DNA of 64,000 nucleotides from Clostridia bacterium (GTDB lineage: Bacteria; Bacillota; Clostridia; Christensenellales; Borkfalkiaceae), in NCBI GenBank assembly GCA_900764105.1, contig CAAFMS010000013.1, forward strand, positions 1 to 64,000, in the 5' to 3' direction. The notes under the pieces were generated by a model. The model did not search any database, was not told the DNA's origin, and was given only the letters and a program-made list of their open reading frames with translations. The position numbers were made by a program, and so were the translations under genes. Below, in pieces: positions 25,284 to 34,234 of the stretch; within the stretch, counting starts at the first letter, position 1; the number at the start of each line of letters is the position of its first letter.

Positions 25284-26771
25284 ATGCTTATGAAAGAAGC
25301 AGTATTAAATATGCGCGGAAAAACCGAAGAATTGCTGTGCATGCCGCAATATATTTATATAGTTTGTCTGGCGGCGTTTATTTTTCATATTTTCGCGCTC
25401 GATTTGATAGGAATAATGACCTTCGCTATACTCGGCGGACTTTTCCTCGTGTTGTTCGACGACGTGAGACCGGGTTTTACCTTGATTTTTACGACTATTT
25501 TTATCGTCTCCACTCAAAACAGTCCGGGGTACGGGAACGGCGACGAGTACTACGCGAAACCCGAAATTTTATACCCGCTTTTCGTTGCGCTCGGATTTGC
25601 GGTTTTGTGTATGGCAATAAGAACGGTTATAAAGAGAAAGAACGTGCTTGACGGAAAGTCTTATATTCCGTTCGCGCTGCTTTCCGTCGTTATGCTCCTT
25701 TCGGGGCTTGGTCATCCCGAACAAAATTTTTACAAAGAAAGTCTTATATACGCGGTCATCGGCGTGTTTTCGTATCTCGTACTGTATGTATTGTTTACGG
25801 GCTGTATCGACCGTTCGGAGGGTCTTTTCGACTACGTTGCGACCCTTATGACCGCGCTTTGTCTGCTTATTTCGCTCGAAGTGCTGTTCGTTTACATTCT
25901 TAATATGTTTCCGCCTTTCGAGGGTTTGCCCGCGAACTGGAAAAAGTATATGACGAAGGGTGAATTTCACGAGGACTGGAAAGGACATATTATTACGGGC
26001 TGGGGAGTCAGCAACGTTGCGGGCGAACTTATCGTAATGACCGCGCCGTTCGTTTTCTATAAAATGCTTCACGGAAATAAAAAGTACACGGTTTTGTACG
26101 CCCTTGTCGTATTTTTCTCGGCCACCATGATATTTTTTACTTTAAGCCGCAACGCGATGCTTTTCGGCGGCGTACTTTACCTCATACTTACCGTTTATAC
26201 TTTTATAAAAACGGATAAAAAGAAAACGTACGCCTGTTGTTTCGGCGGCTATCTTTCTTTCTTGCTTGTTTTATCGATCGTTTTGCTCGGGCAGACGGAT
26301 ATTGATAAAGTCTTGGATTACATAGGAGAAATTCTTGCCTTTGGAGCGGTCGGGGGGGACGGACTTAAATGGCACGGCAGAGATAAACTCATAAGACTTG
26401 CAGTTGATTTCTTCCGCGAGGATATCTGGCTCGGCGGCGGTTTTGCGAAGAGTCTGCATATCGGACCTTACGCAGGAAAACCAACCTTCTTTCAGGCTCT
26501 TTTCCATAATTTCGTCTTTCAGGCTATCGGCAGCGGCGGCATTCTCGGAATTATAGCGATGCTCGTTTTCGTCGGCTACGCCGTAAAAACTTTCTCAGGT
26601 AAGTATAAAAACAACGTATTTATGTTGGCTTTCGCGATTTCGTTCGGGCTTATGGCTTTGTTTGACACAATATATTATATACCGTATACCGTAATGTTTT
26701 TAGTGCTTATGATTGTGGTTACGGAAAAAACAAAATATAATGCGGAGGTAAAACTTCTGAAAAATGAATAA
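25284..26771 (+). CDS. O-antigen ligase/polymerase-like membrane protein
   Basis: Probably polymerises or ligates glycan repeat units on the outer face of the membrane. The 495-residue protein has about 10-12 hydrophobic spans and a large polar loop late in the chain (about residues 350-400), containing a WHGRDKLI segment and GGGF. This is the layout of the Wzy_C/O-antigen-ligase superfamily, whose members carry functional Arg and His residues in that loop. The ATG follows a TAAGGA ribosome site. Its last 8 nt overlap the following glycosyltransferase gene, so the two are coupled. Superfamily placement is from topology; substrate unknown. Confidence 0.75.
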   Translation: MLMKEAVLNMRGKTEELLCMPQYIYIVCLAAFIFHIFALDLIGIMTFAILGGLFLVLFDDVRPGFTLIFTTIFIVSTQNSPGYGNGDEYYAKPEILYPLFVALGFAVLCMAIRTVIKRKNVLDGKSYIPFALLSVVMLLSGLGHPEQNFYKESLIYAVIGVFSYLVLYVLFTGCIDRSEGLFDYVATLMTALCLLISLEVLFVYILNMFPPFEGLPANWKKYMTKGEFHEDWKGHIITGWGVSNVAGELIVMTAPFVFYKMLHGNKKYTVLYALVVFFSATMIFFTLSRNAMLFGGVLYLILTVYTFIKTDKKKTYACCFGGYLSFLLVLSIVLLGQTDIDKVLDYIGEILAFGAVGGDGLKWHGRDKLIRLAVDFFREDIWLGGGFAKSLHIGPYAGKPTFFQALFHNFVFQAIGSGGILGIIAMLVFVGYAVKTFSGKYKNNVFMLAFAISFGLMALFDTIYYIPYTVMFLVLMIVVTEKTKYNAEVKLLKNE

Positions 26772-27921
26772 ACCGAAAGTGGTTTTTCCGTTTGTGGAAG
26801 CGGGTTTCGGGCATATTATGACCGAAAAGTCAATAGCGGATGCATTCGAGAAAAAATACGGCGATCTTTGCGACGTCGAACGGATAGATTTTTATAAGAA
26901 TGGCGGAAAAGGTCTGACGGAATACGAAAAGATGCTTTGCAGAGAAGTCAGAAGTTATAATAAATGCCACGCTTACGGCTATTTTATGACTGCGTTTCTC
27001 AGTCTTTGCGGTACTAAGGTATCGAGTTGGTACGTTATGCAGGTACTCGTTCCGGGGGCGTATAAAGAGGCCATGGAAAGGATGAACTCCTTAAAAGCCG
27101 ACGCCGTCGTGAGTACGCATTGGGCGACTAATTATTACGCGTCGAAAGCGGACAATAAACCCATGACTATTATGTATATTCCCGACGCTCATGCGAACGA
27201 AATGTTCCTCTATGAAACCGACCTCAGTATGATCTCGATGAAAGAGGGATACGAGGCGGCTTTAAAGAAGAACAAACGGTTTAATGAAGATAATTTTAAA
27301 CTCGTTCCGCTCGCGATAAGAAAAGAGGCGTTCGAGGTCAAGGGGAATAAAAAAGAACTTCGCGAAAAACTCGGACACGACGACAAGTTTACGATATACC
27401 TTACCGAGGGCGGTTACGGTATAGGACTTACCGAGACTTTGTGCGAGAAGATAATCGAAAAAAATCTTAACGTTACGGTAATTGCGGTTTGCGGGAAAAA
27501 TCCCGAACTCAAAGCCCGTCTCGATAAATTGAAAGAAAAGGGAACGGGTAACGTGTCGTTCTATCCTTACGGTTTTACCGAAAAGGTACTTCCCATGATC
27601 GCTTCGTCCGATTTATATATGGGGAAAAGCGGCAACGGACTTATGGAGGCGGCGTTTTTCGGCGTTCCGATAGTCGTTACCCATTCGGCGAACAAAATCG
27701 AAAAGAACCTCGCGGAACATTACGTTACCTACGTTAAAGACGCCGTGAGAATTTTCGAGGTCGATAAATGTTTGAAGTTTATCGAAGAGGCTATAAACGG
27801 CGGTGAAAGGTATACGAGCCTTTTGAAAGCCGATATTAAAAGAGAGGACTTCGGAAGCGAAAAAATTGCGGACGAAATCTTTAAAAAAATTAACGAAAAA
27901 TTTAAACTGACAGAGGAATAA
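26764..27921 (+). CDS. Glycosyltransferase, MGDG-synthase/MurG-like (GT28-type fold)
   Basis: Predicted cytoplasmic GT-B glycosyltransferase that would add a sugar to a lipid or glycan acceptor. The 385 residues begin with a glycine-bearing acceptor-domain motif EAGFGHIMTEKSIADAF (about 11-27). The C-domain contains LTEGGYGIGL (about 217-226), the diphosphate region YPYGFTEKVLPMIASSDLY and KSGNGLMEAAFFGVPIV (about 281-297), typical of MurG and processive diacylglycerol glucosyltransferases. No signal peptide or membrane span. It overlaps the preceding gene by 8 nt, implying a role in the same surface glycan or glycolipid pathway. The acceptor is unknown. Confidence 0.78.
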   Translation: MNKPKVVFPFVEAGFGHIMTEKSIADAFEKKYGDLCDVERIDFYKNGGKGLTEYEKMLCREVRSYNKCHAYGYFMTAFLSLCGTKVSSWYVMQVLVPGAYKEAMERMNSLKADAVVSTHWATNYYASKADNKPMTIMYIPDAHANEMFLYETDLSMISMKEGYEAALKKNKRFNEDNFKLVPLAIRKEAFEVKGNKKELREKLGHDDKFTIYLTEGGYGIGLTETLCEKIIEKNLNVTVIAVCGKNPELKARLDKLKEKGTGNVSFYPYGFTEKVLPMIASSDLYMGKSGNGLMEAAFFGVPIVVTHSANKIEKNLAEHYVTYVKDAVRIFEVDKCLKFIEEAINGGERYTSLLKADIKREDFGSEKIADEIFKKINEKFKLTEE

Positions 27922-27985
27922 TCGACTTATATGCGGACTTTTTCGCGGCGATGATTGTTTCTCGCGACATATTACAGGTGAAATT

Positions 27986-29311
27986 ATGGCAAGTACGAAC
28001 AAACCCCTCGTTGCGATAGTCGGAAGACCGAACGTAGGGAAATCGACCTTTTTCAATAAGGTTACGGGACAGAGATTGTCTATCGTTGAAAACGTTCCCG
28101 GAGTTACGAGGGATCGTCTGTACGCGGACGCGGAGTGGTGCGGTAAGTCGTTCACGCTCATAGATACGGGCGGAATTGAAATCAAGTCGCAGGACGAAAT
28201 GTGGACGCATATCAAAAAACAGGCGACGATAGCGATAGAGACTGCGGACGTGATAATTTTCTTTTGCGACGCCAAAACGGGACTTACTTCCGCGGATTAC
28301 GACGTCGCGGCGATTCTTCGTCGTTCGGGGAAGCCCGTGGTACTTGCCGTAAATAAACTCGACAACTATAAAGTCGAGGTTCTGTTTGATTTTTACGAGT
28401 TGGGGCTGGGGCAGCCGATAGGAATTTCGTCCGAACAGTCGAAAGGTCTCGGAGACTTGCTCGACGAGGTATGCTCGCATTTCAAACAAGTCGAGACCGA
28501 AGAGGAAGAGGACAGACTTAAAATAGCGATAGTCGGCAAGCCGAACGCGGGTAAATCGAGACTTACGAACGCTCTTTTAGGCTACGACAGAACGATAGTT
28601 TCGGACATTGCGGGAACGACGAGAGACGCGATAGACACGCCGCTCGACGTTGACGGAAAGAAATACACGCTCATAGATACGGCGGGAATAAGAAGAAAGC
28701 GTTCGGTGTCGGAAGATTTGGAGTATTACAGCGTTTTAAGGTCGTTCGCAGCGATTAGAAGAGCGGACGTGTGCCTTATAGTTATAGACGCTTTCGAAGG
28801 TCTTACCGAGCAGGATGTGAAAATCGCCGGCTACGTTCACGAACAGGGCAAGCCGTCGATTATAGTAATGAACAAGTGGGATAAGGTCGAAAAAGACACG
28901 CATACGATAAACGAGTTCGAGAAAAAGATACAAACCGACCTCGCGTTTATGGACTATTATAAGTCGATATATATATCCGCGAAAAACGGGCAGAGGACGA
29001 ACAAACTTTTCGGGCTTTGCGAAGAGGTTTACGCGAATGCAGGCAAGAGAATAACGACGGGAACGCTCAACGACGTAATTTCGGACGCGGTAAGGGCAAA
29101 CGAACCGCCCACGAAGAACGGCAGGAGACTAAAAATATACTACGCGGTACAGGACGGAGTGTATCCGCCGACGTTCATACTCTTTGTAAATTCGCAGGAT
29201 TTGATGCATTTCTCATACAAGAGGTATATAGAAAACACGATAAGAAAGACTTTCGGGTTCGAGGGAACTCCGATAAGGATATTTATACACGAGAAACAGG
29301 AAGATAATTAA
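27986..29311 (+). CDS. der: Ribosome-associated GTPase Der (EngA)
   Basis: Essential GTPase for maturation of the 50S ribosomal subunit. The 441 residues contain two successive GTPase domains: G1 GRPNVGKST (about 13-21) with DTGG and NKLD, then GKPNAGKSR (about 184-192) with DTAG and NKWD, and a C-terminal KH-like domain. The second P-loop has Arg after GKS, where Ser is usual, but the catalytic GKS is intact. A short AGGTG ribosome site precedes the ATG. It follows the glycan genes by 64 nt and ends at a strong terminator, so it may share their transcript. Confidence 0.97.
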   Translation: MASTNKPLVAIVGRPNVGKSTFFNKVTGQRLSIVENVPGVTRDRLYADAEWCGKSFTLIDTGGIEIKSQDEMWTHIKKQATIAIETADVIIFFCDAKTGLTSADYDVAAILRRSGKPVVLAVNKLDNYKVEVLFDFYELGLGQPIGISSEQSKGLGDLLDEVCSHFKQVETEEEEDRLKIAIVGKPNAGKSRLTNALLGYDRTIVSDIAGTTRDAIDTPLDVDGKKYTLIDTAGIRRKRSVSEDLEYYSVLRSFAAIRRADVCLIVIDAFEGLTEQDVKIAGYVHEQGKPSIIVMNKWDKVEKDTHTINEFEKKIQTDLAFMDYYKSIYISAKNGQRTNKLFGLCEEVYANAGKRITTGTLNDVISDAVRANEPPTKNGRRLKIYYAVQDGVYPPTFILFVNSQDLMHFSYKRYIENTIRKTFGFEGTPIRIFIHEKQEDN

Positions 29312-29319
29312 CCGAATGT

Positions 29320-29351
29320 AAAAGCCTACCGTTGTTTAGCGGTAGGCTTTT
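29320..29351 (+). terminator. Terminator of der
   Basis: Perfect 12-bp stem AAAAGCCTACCG / CGGTAGGCTTTT with an 8-nt loop, 8 nt after the stop codon. Confidence 0.92.
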
Positions 29352-29440
29352 CGTATATGTAATAATAGCGGTTAGTCGTCGTATAAGTCGGTTAACTCGC
29401 AATTTGCGATGTATAAAATAAAGGGGCTGTAAAAAACTAT

Positions 29441-29739
29441 CGGGACGTCGAGGCGCCGTCCCCTACGGCAAACTTATTATATATTCATATTAAAGGATTT
29501 TTGTTGATAGCGTTTTGTTATTCGGCAATCTTCCTTTATTGAGTTATTTGTCGAAGAATTTAAATCGCGCAACTTTTTATCTTAAATAATCGTAGGGGAC
29601 GGCGCCTCGACGTCCCGCTGTTTACGGCTACTTTTTATTTAGTCGCTAAGTAATAACAATAACTCGGCGTATAAGTCGATTAGCTCGCATTTTGTATAAA
29701 TAATGACCCCGATATTTTTACATTTGCAAAAATATCGGG
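29441..29739. repeat. Inverted pair of GTAGGGGACGGCGCC-type repeats and a hairpin
   Basis: 29441-29468 (minus sense) and 29591-29617 (plus sense) are the same repeat in opposite orientations. Around them are two copies of a TATAAGTCGATTA/GCTCGC short repeat (near 29385 and 29664). 29706-29739 is a perfect 13-bp hairpin followed by T-runs on the plus strand, shaped like a plus-strand terminator although no gene lies directly before it. Nothing else is recognisable between der and the minus-strand gene at 29787. Confidence 0.7.
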
Positions 29740-29786
29740 GTTTTTCATTTTTTAATCAGGTTCTGTCGTTGCTTTGTTTAAAAATG

Positions 29787-29975
29787 TTACGTTTCGTCGA
29801 TTTTGTCTTTACAGACGTACTTTCCGCTTTTGTTGTGCGTTCTGACGCATTCCGTGAGCAAATATTCGATCTGTCCGTTTAAAGACCTGAAATCGTTTTC
29901 AGCCCATTTCGTAAGTTCGGCGAACAGTTCTTCGCTTATTCTGAGCGGAACTTGCTTTTTCTTTCCGTCGCCCAT
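29787..29975 (-). CDS. Arc-like ribbon-helix-helix DNA-binding protein
   Basis: A 62-residue predicted DNA-binding protein. KKQVPLRISEELFAELTKWA (about residues 5-24) is a typical ribbon-helix-helix: a short basic beta strand (VPLRI) followed by a helix, then a second helix ending in IEYLLTECVR. Such proteins act as dimers and often repress their own operon. It lies 1 nt downstream of the SPFH gene, so it is the second gene of a two-gene operon; a palindrome over that operon's promoter is a natural candidate binding site. This pairing of SPFH and Arc-like genes occurs in other anaerobic Firmicutes, but its role is not known to me. Confidence 0.82.
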   Translation of the reverse strand: MGDGKKKQVPLRISEELFAELTKWAENDFRSLNGQIEYLLTECVRTHNKSGKYVCKDKIDET

Positions 29976-29976
29976 C

Positions 29977-31005
29977 TCAATAGAGACTTCCCGAATTTAC
30001 TATGGGCTGAGCGTCGCGGTTGCCGCAGAGTACCACCAGAAGATTTGAAACCATCGCGGCTTTTCTCTCTTCGTCGAGATTGACCGTTCCGTGTTCTTTA
30101 AGCCTTTCGAGAGCCATTTCGACCATTCCGACCGCGCCGTCGACAATCATTTTTCTCGCGTCGATAACCGCCGAAGCCTGCTGGCGTTGAAGCATTACCG
30201 CCGCTATTTCGGGAGCGTAAGCAAGATAGGTTATGCGAGCTTCCACTATTTCGAGTCCCGCGATTTCGACCCTCGACTGTATTTCCTTTTTAATTCTGTC
30301 CGCAACGACTTCGCTCGAACCTCTTAAACTTCCTTCGTCGGCTAAGCCGTCGCCCGTCGTATCTACGTTGGGGGCGATGTCGTAAGGATAAATTCTGACG
30401 ATATTACGAAGCGCGCTGTCGCATTGAAGCGAGAGGTATTCTTTATAGTTGTCTACGCAAAAAGCCGCTTTTGCCGTGTCAACGACTTTCCAAGTTACCG
30501 CTATTCCTATTTCCACGGGGTTGCCGAGGCAATCGTTTATCTTCTGACGGTTGTTGTTGAGCGTCATAAGTTTTAACGATATTTTCTTGTTCGGCATACC
30601 TACGTTTACCGAAGTTCCGTCTCCTTTAACGGTAGCGGCGGGCGCGACGGTTTTTACGTCTCCGCTTTGATTGAGTTTCGTATCTGAAGCGGGGTTGACT
30701 GCCGAGCAGAACGGATTTACCGAGTAAAACCCTTCGCCTTTTATCGTGCCTATGTATTTTCCGAACAGAGTAAGAACCAACGCTTCCTGCGGTTTCAATA
30801 CTCTAAGTCCGGCGAACATAAATAACGAAATAAGCATAACGATAATCGAGACGGGGATAAGTACGAACCCGACCGCCGGAAAATAGTTTTTTTCAATCAT
30901 ACTTCCGCCGACCGCAATGCCGATTATGCCTGCGATTATAAGGGTAATACCCGTTAAAAGGGCGCGCATACCGTGTTTTTTGCCTTTTAAAACTTTTTCT
31001 TCCAT
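29977..31005 (-). CDS. SPFH/Band 7 domain membrane protein
   Basis: A 342-residue membrane-anchored scaffold protein of the SPFH (stomatin/prohibitin/flotillin) superfamily. Two hydrophobic spans at the N-terminus (about residues 14-33 and 42-68) are followed by an SPFH domain (RVLKPQEALVLTLFGKYIGT at about 69-88 begins it) and a helical segment containing YAPEIAAVMLQRQQASAVI. These proteins usually oligomerise at the inner membrane and organise proteases or lipid domains. A GGAGG ribosome site precedes the ATG. It is co-transcribed with the ribbon-helix-helix gene. Its partner protease or client is not visible nearby. Confidence 0.9.
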   Translation of the reverse strand: MEEKVLKGKKHGMRALLTGITLIIAGIIGIAVGGSMIEKNYFPAVGFVLIPVSIIVMLISLFMFAGLRVLKPQEALVLTLFGKYIGTIKGEGFYSVNPFCSAVNPASDTKLNQSGDVKTVAPAATVKGDGTSVNVGMPNKKISLKLMTLNNNRQKINDCLGNPVEIGIAVTWKVVDTAKAAFCVDNYKEYLSLQCDSALRNIVRIYPYDIAPNVDTTGDGLADEGSLRGSSEVVADRIKKEIQSRVEIAGLEIVEARITYLAYAPEIAAVMLQRQQASAVIDARKMIVDGAVGMVEMALERLKEHGTVNLDEERKAAMVSNLLVVLCGNRDAQPIVNSGSLY

Positions 31006-31011
31006 CGAATA

Positions 31012-31067
31012 ATCCTCCGAAATTGTTTTGATATCATAATGATATCATAAATTTCGGAGGATGTCAA
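31012..31067 (-). promoter_or_regulatory. Promoter with nested dyad operator for the SPFH operon
   Basis: On the minus strand TTGACA (31067-31062), 17-bp spacer, TATCAT (31044-31039). The -10 lies inside a perfect 19-nt palindrome TGATATCATAATGATATCA (31029-31047). That palindrome is almost concentric with an outer perfect 13-bp inverted repeat ATCCTCCGAAATT (31012-31024 with 31050-31062), one arm of which contains the operon's GGAGG ribosome site. Confidence 0.8.
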
Positions 31068-31114
31068 TAAAAATATGAAATTTTAAGAAATAAATTCTGA
31101 TGTCTGAGGGTTGA

Positions 31115-32791
31115 TTATTTTTTCGGTATCGTCACCGTCACTTTCGTTCCCGAGCCGAGTTTGCTTTCAAACGTTATTTTCGCTTCGTATATTTCGCAAA
31201 CGTGTTTCACTATCGCAAGTCCGAGACCCGTGCCGCCGGACTCTCGAGAACGCGATTTGTCCACACGGTAAAACCTCTCGAATATGCGGTCGATATGCTT
31301 TTCTTCGACGCCTATTCCGTCGTCCTCGACAACGAGCCTGACTTCCGCTTCGCTTTCGGAAACGCTCGCTTTGACGTGTCCGCCTTTTTCGTTGTACCTT
31401 ATTCCGTTTTCCATAAGGTTTTTGACGAGTTCTACGGCGTGTTCTTTTTCCATTTCGACCGTTCCGTCGCCGCTGACTTCGACCGTTACGCCCTTTTCGT
31501 CCGCTATTGCCGACAGGCTTTCTTTTACGTCTCTCGCAACCAAGCCGAGGTCAATCGCCTCGGGCGTTATTTTTCTGCCGCTTTCGAGTTTGGATAAGTC
31601 GAGCATATCGTTTAGTAAACTTACTATTCTCGCGACTTCTTTTTCTATTTTGAGCGACAGTTTTTTTGCGTTATCGTCGGTCGTTTGTAAGGCTATAAGT
31701 TCGTTAAAGCCTTTAATTGCGGTGAGAGGAGTTTTAAGTTCGTGCGAGGCGTTCGCGAAAAACTCGCTTCTCGTTTTCTCGGCGTTTTTAACCGCCGTAA
31801 TGTCCGAAAGGACTATTACCGCGAAGCCCTTTTCGAGAAGTTCTGCGGAAACGATAAACGTTTTGCCGTCCGTTCCGAGTTCGAACGGGCGTATTTTTTC
31901 GCCTTTTAATACGCTCGCCACGCCGTCGTTAAAGGTTTTGTCGGAAGTAAGAACAGAGAAGTCTTTGCCCGCCGCTTCGTTTATCGGGAAGATATTTGCC
32001 GCTATCTTGTTTACGCTTTCGATTTTTCCGTCGCTTTCGAGTACTATTATTCCGTCTGAAATATTGTCGAGTATATAGTCGAGCCGATCCTTTTCGCTCT
32101 TCGCTTCCGCGATACTCTTTGAGAGTCTTATACTTATCTCGTCGATTTCCGTGAGCGTTTCGTTTATGTCGTCGTCGCCCGATCTCGGGACGCTTTCCGT
32201 ATAATTGCCGTTCCGTATAGACCTTATTTTATCCCTCACGTCTCTGAGCGGTTTTACGAGCGAGTTGGCAACGAGAATACTTGCTATATAAGATATGAAA
32301 AGCGAGACTATAAGCGCGTAAACGAGGCTCGGAACGGTTTTCAGAACGTATTCGTTCACGCTTTCGACGGCTATTGCGGTACGGATAAATACAAAGTCGT
32401 TCTCGCTCGTATCCGCCTTAACGGCGTAATAGACCATCGTTTTTTTAAGGGTGTCGCTATATCTTATCGCCGCCTTCGGATTACCTGCGAACGCCGCTTG
32501 TATTTCGGGTCTTAAAAGGTGATTTTCCGCTAATTCTTCTTTTTTGCTGTCGCCTAAAACCTTACCTTCTTTGTCGATTACGGTAAGTCGTACTTCTTCG
32601 GGTACGCTCTTTACTATTTCGTCGATTTTAGTTTCGTCGAACAGAGAAGAGTAGGCTTCCGCCAAGGTCTTAACCTCGGCTTCCGCCGCTTTTTCGTGCG
32701 ACGATTTGTTAAGCGTTATCCCCGAAATAAATACGACGAGTAAGGAAAGCGTTACTATTACAATGTTAAAAATTAAAAATTTCTTTTTCAT
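31115..32791 (-). CDS. phoR: Phosphate-type sensor histidine kinase
   Basis: Membrane sensor kinase that phosphorylates the response regulator encoded just upstream. The 558 residues hold: an N-terminal span (about 7-27), an extracytoplasmic segment to about 155, a second span (about 158-180), a HAMP linker, a PAS domain (about 240-330), a dimerisation domain with the phospho-acceptor histidine in ANASHELKTPLTAIKGF (near 350), and an ATPase domain with N (VKNLMENGIRYN), DDGIGV and GGTGLGLAI boxes. The start codon overlaps the stop of the regulator gene (ATGA). Position at the end of the pst-phoU operon supports a PhoR role in phosphate sensing. Confidence 0.9.
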   Translation of the reverse strand: MKKKFLIFNIVIVTLSLLVVFISGITLNKSSHEKAAEAEVKTLAEAYSSLFDETKIDEIVKSVPEEVRLTVIDKEGKVLGDSKKEELAENHLLRPEIQAAFAGNPKAAIRYSDTLKKTMVYYAVKADTSENDFVFIRTAIAVESVNEYVLKTVPSLVYALIVSLFISYIASILVANSLVKPLRDVRDKIRSIRNGNYTESVPRSGDDDINETLTEIDEISIRLSKSIAEAKSEKDRLDYILDNISDGIIVLESDGKIESVNKIAANIFPINEAAGKDFSVLTSDKTFNDGVASVLKGEKIRPFELGTDGKTFIVSAELLEKGFAVIVLSDITAVKNAEKTRSEFFANASHELKTPLTAIKGFNELIALQTTDDNAKKLSLKIEKEVARIVSLLNDMLDLSKLESGRKITPEAIDLGLVARDVKESLSAIADEKGVTVEVSGDGTVEMEKEHAVELVKNLMENGIRYNEKGGHVKASVSESEAEVRLVVEDDGIGVEEKHIDRIFERFYRVDKSRSRESGGTGLGLAIVKHVCEIYEAKITFESKLGSGTKVTVTIPKK

Positions 32792-33459
32792 ACTATTTTA
32801 TAACCCACGCCGCGTATGGTTGCGATTTTCGCTCCCGAGTCGGCAATAATTTTTCTGAGCGTACCGACGTGAATGTCGAGAGTTCTCGTTTCGCCGTAGT
32901 TTTCGCCCCACACTTTATCTAAAATATCGTCTCTCGGCAATACTTTTTGAGGCTCGGAAACGAGCAGTTTTAAAAGTTCGTACTGTTTAAGCGTAAGTTC
33001 TTTGACCTTGCCGTTTATCGTTACCGTTCTTTCGTCGTCGTTTATGGTTATTCCTTTATACGAAATCACGTTTGCGACGGGTGTGGACTTTCTTAACTTC
33101 GCCTTTATTCTCGCAATCAGTTCCAGAACGCCGAACGGCTTAGAGATGTAGTCGTCCGCGCCGAGGTCGAGACCCCTCACTTTGTCTATTTCGGTTGTTT
33201 TCGCAGATACCATAATGACGGGAACGTTCGCCGTCTTAGGGCTTGCTTTAAGCCTTGAAAGTATCTCGTATCCGTCCTCCCCGTCGAGCATAATATCGAG
33301 GATAATCAACCTCGGCAGGGACTTTTCGATTGCGATGAACAATTCTTCGCCGCATGAAAAGCACTCGGGGGTGAAGCCCGCGCTTATAAGAGCGTACCTG
33401 TATACTTCCCGAATAGAAGTTTCGTCGTCTACCGCGTAAATGAGAGTCTGGTTTTCCAT
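32788..33459 (-). CDS. phoP: Phosphate response regulator (PhoB/PhoP, OmpR family)
   Basis: Transcription factor activated by its partner kinase. The 223 residues comprise a receiver domain with acidic pocket DDE (about 9-11), phospho-acceptor Asp in LIILDIMLDGEDGYE (near 53) and conserved Lys in GADDYISKPFG, and a winged-helix DNA-binding domain ending RTLDIHVGTLRKII...RGVGYKI. An in-frame TTG at 33486 is possible, but the CGGAG ribosome site precedes the ATG at 33459. It probably binds the 11-bp-spaced repeats upstream of pstS. Named phoP by context; phoB would be equivalent. Confidence 0.9.
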   Translation of the reverse strand: MENQTLIYAVDDETSIREVYRYALISAGFTPECFSCGEELFIAIEKSLPRLIILDIMLDGEDGYEILSRLKASPKTANVPVIMVSAKTTEIDKVRGLDLGADDYISKPFGVLELIARIKAKLRKSTPVANVISYKGITINDDERTVTINGKVKELTLKQYELLKLLVSEPQKVLPRDDILDKVWGENYGETRTLDIHVGTLRKIIADSGAKIATIRGVGYKIV

Positions 33460-33512
33460 TTTAAATCTCCGTTCGGCAGCGAACAATTAAAACGCTTAAA
33501 GTTGCTGTCGAT

Positions 33513-34166
33513 TTATCCTATTTTATGATACCCCGTGGCGGCGTACTCCGCCCATTCGCCGATGTTCACGGCGTGGTCGCCTATCCTTTCGAGGTATTTC
33601 GCTATCATCATAAACAAAATCGCCTGATCTGCGTTGGCGGAGTTTTGCTTTATCAGTTCGATAAGGTCGGTTTTTATCGTCTCGAACAATTCGTCCACCT
33701 TGTCGTCCCGTTTGTCAAGCCCTCTCGCCGTGTCGAGGTCTCTGTTTATATAACTTAAAACCCCGTCTTTTACCATACCTATGACGAGTTTTGCCATAAG
33801 TTCGATATGTTCGGGTTTTTTTATGAATTTCTCGCCCTTGAATTGCAGAGTAATCTCGCTTATGTCCGCCGCCTGATCGGCTATTCTTTCAAGGTCGGTT
33901 ATCATTTTGAGCGCCGCCGAAACCTCTCTGAAATCGCCCGCGACGGGGTGTTCGAGAAGCAGGATTTTCAAACAGTCCTGTTCTATTTCTCTTTCGAGTC
34001 CGTCCACGTTCTTATCGTCCGCCATAACTTCTTTCGCAAGGTCGGCGTTCTGCGTTTTCAAAGCGTTTATCGACTTTTCGATTGCGAGTTCCGCCTCGTG
34101 GCACATTTTTACGAGTTTGTTGAAAACGAGGTTCAGTTCGTTTTCGTACTTGTTTCTTATACTCAT
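33513..34166 (-). CDS. phoU: Phosphate signalling protein PhoU
   Basis: Cytoplasmic, all-helical protein that links Pst transport activity to the PhoR kinase and restrains phosphate uptake. The 217 residues contain two tandem three-helix repeats, each with the metal-binding style E/D-rich segments: ADDKNVDGLEREIE (about 49-62) and DDKVDELFETIKTD (about 152-165), followed by RIGDHAVNIGEWA near the C-terminus. It lies between pstB and the regulator gene on the same strand with short gaps, as expected for the phosphate operon. An AAGG ribosome site precedes the ATG. Confidence 0.96.
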   Translation of the reverse strand: MSIRNKYENELNLVFNKLVKMCHEAELAIEKSINALKTQNADLAKEVMADDKNVDGLEREIEQDCLKILLLEHPVAGDFREVSAALKMITDLERIADQAADISEITLQFKGEKFIKKPEHIELMAKLVIGMVKDGVLSYINRDLDTARGLDKRDDKVDELFETIKTDLIELIKQNSANADQAILFMMIAKYLERIGDHAVNIGEWAEYAATGYHKIG

Positions 34167-34234
34167 AGTATACCTTCTTTTTCTCCTTTTTTCAAGCGTT
34201 TGGATAAAGTTCCCTATTATTCTTATTCGGCGTA

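Noticed and set aside
29706..29739. Terminator for the minus-strand SPFH operon
   Set aside because: The U-run is on the plus-strand side only, so it is oriented away from that operon; it was listed with the repeats instead.
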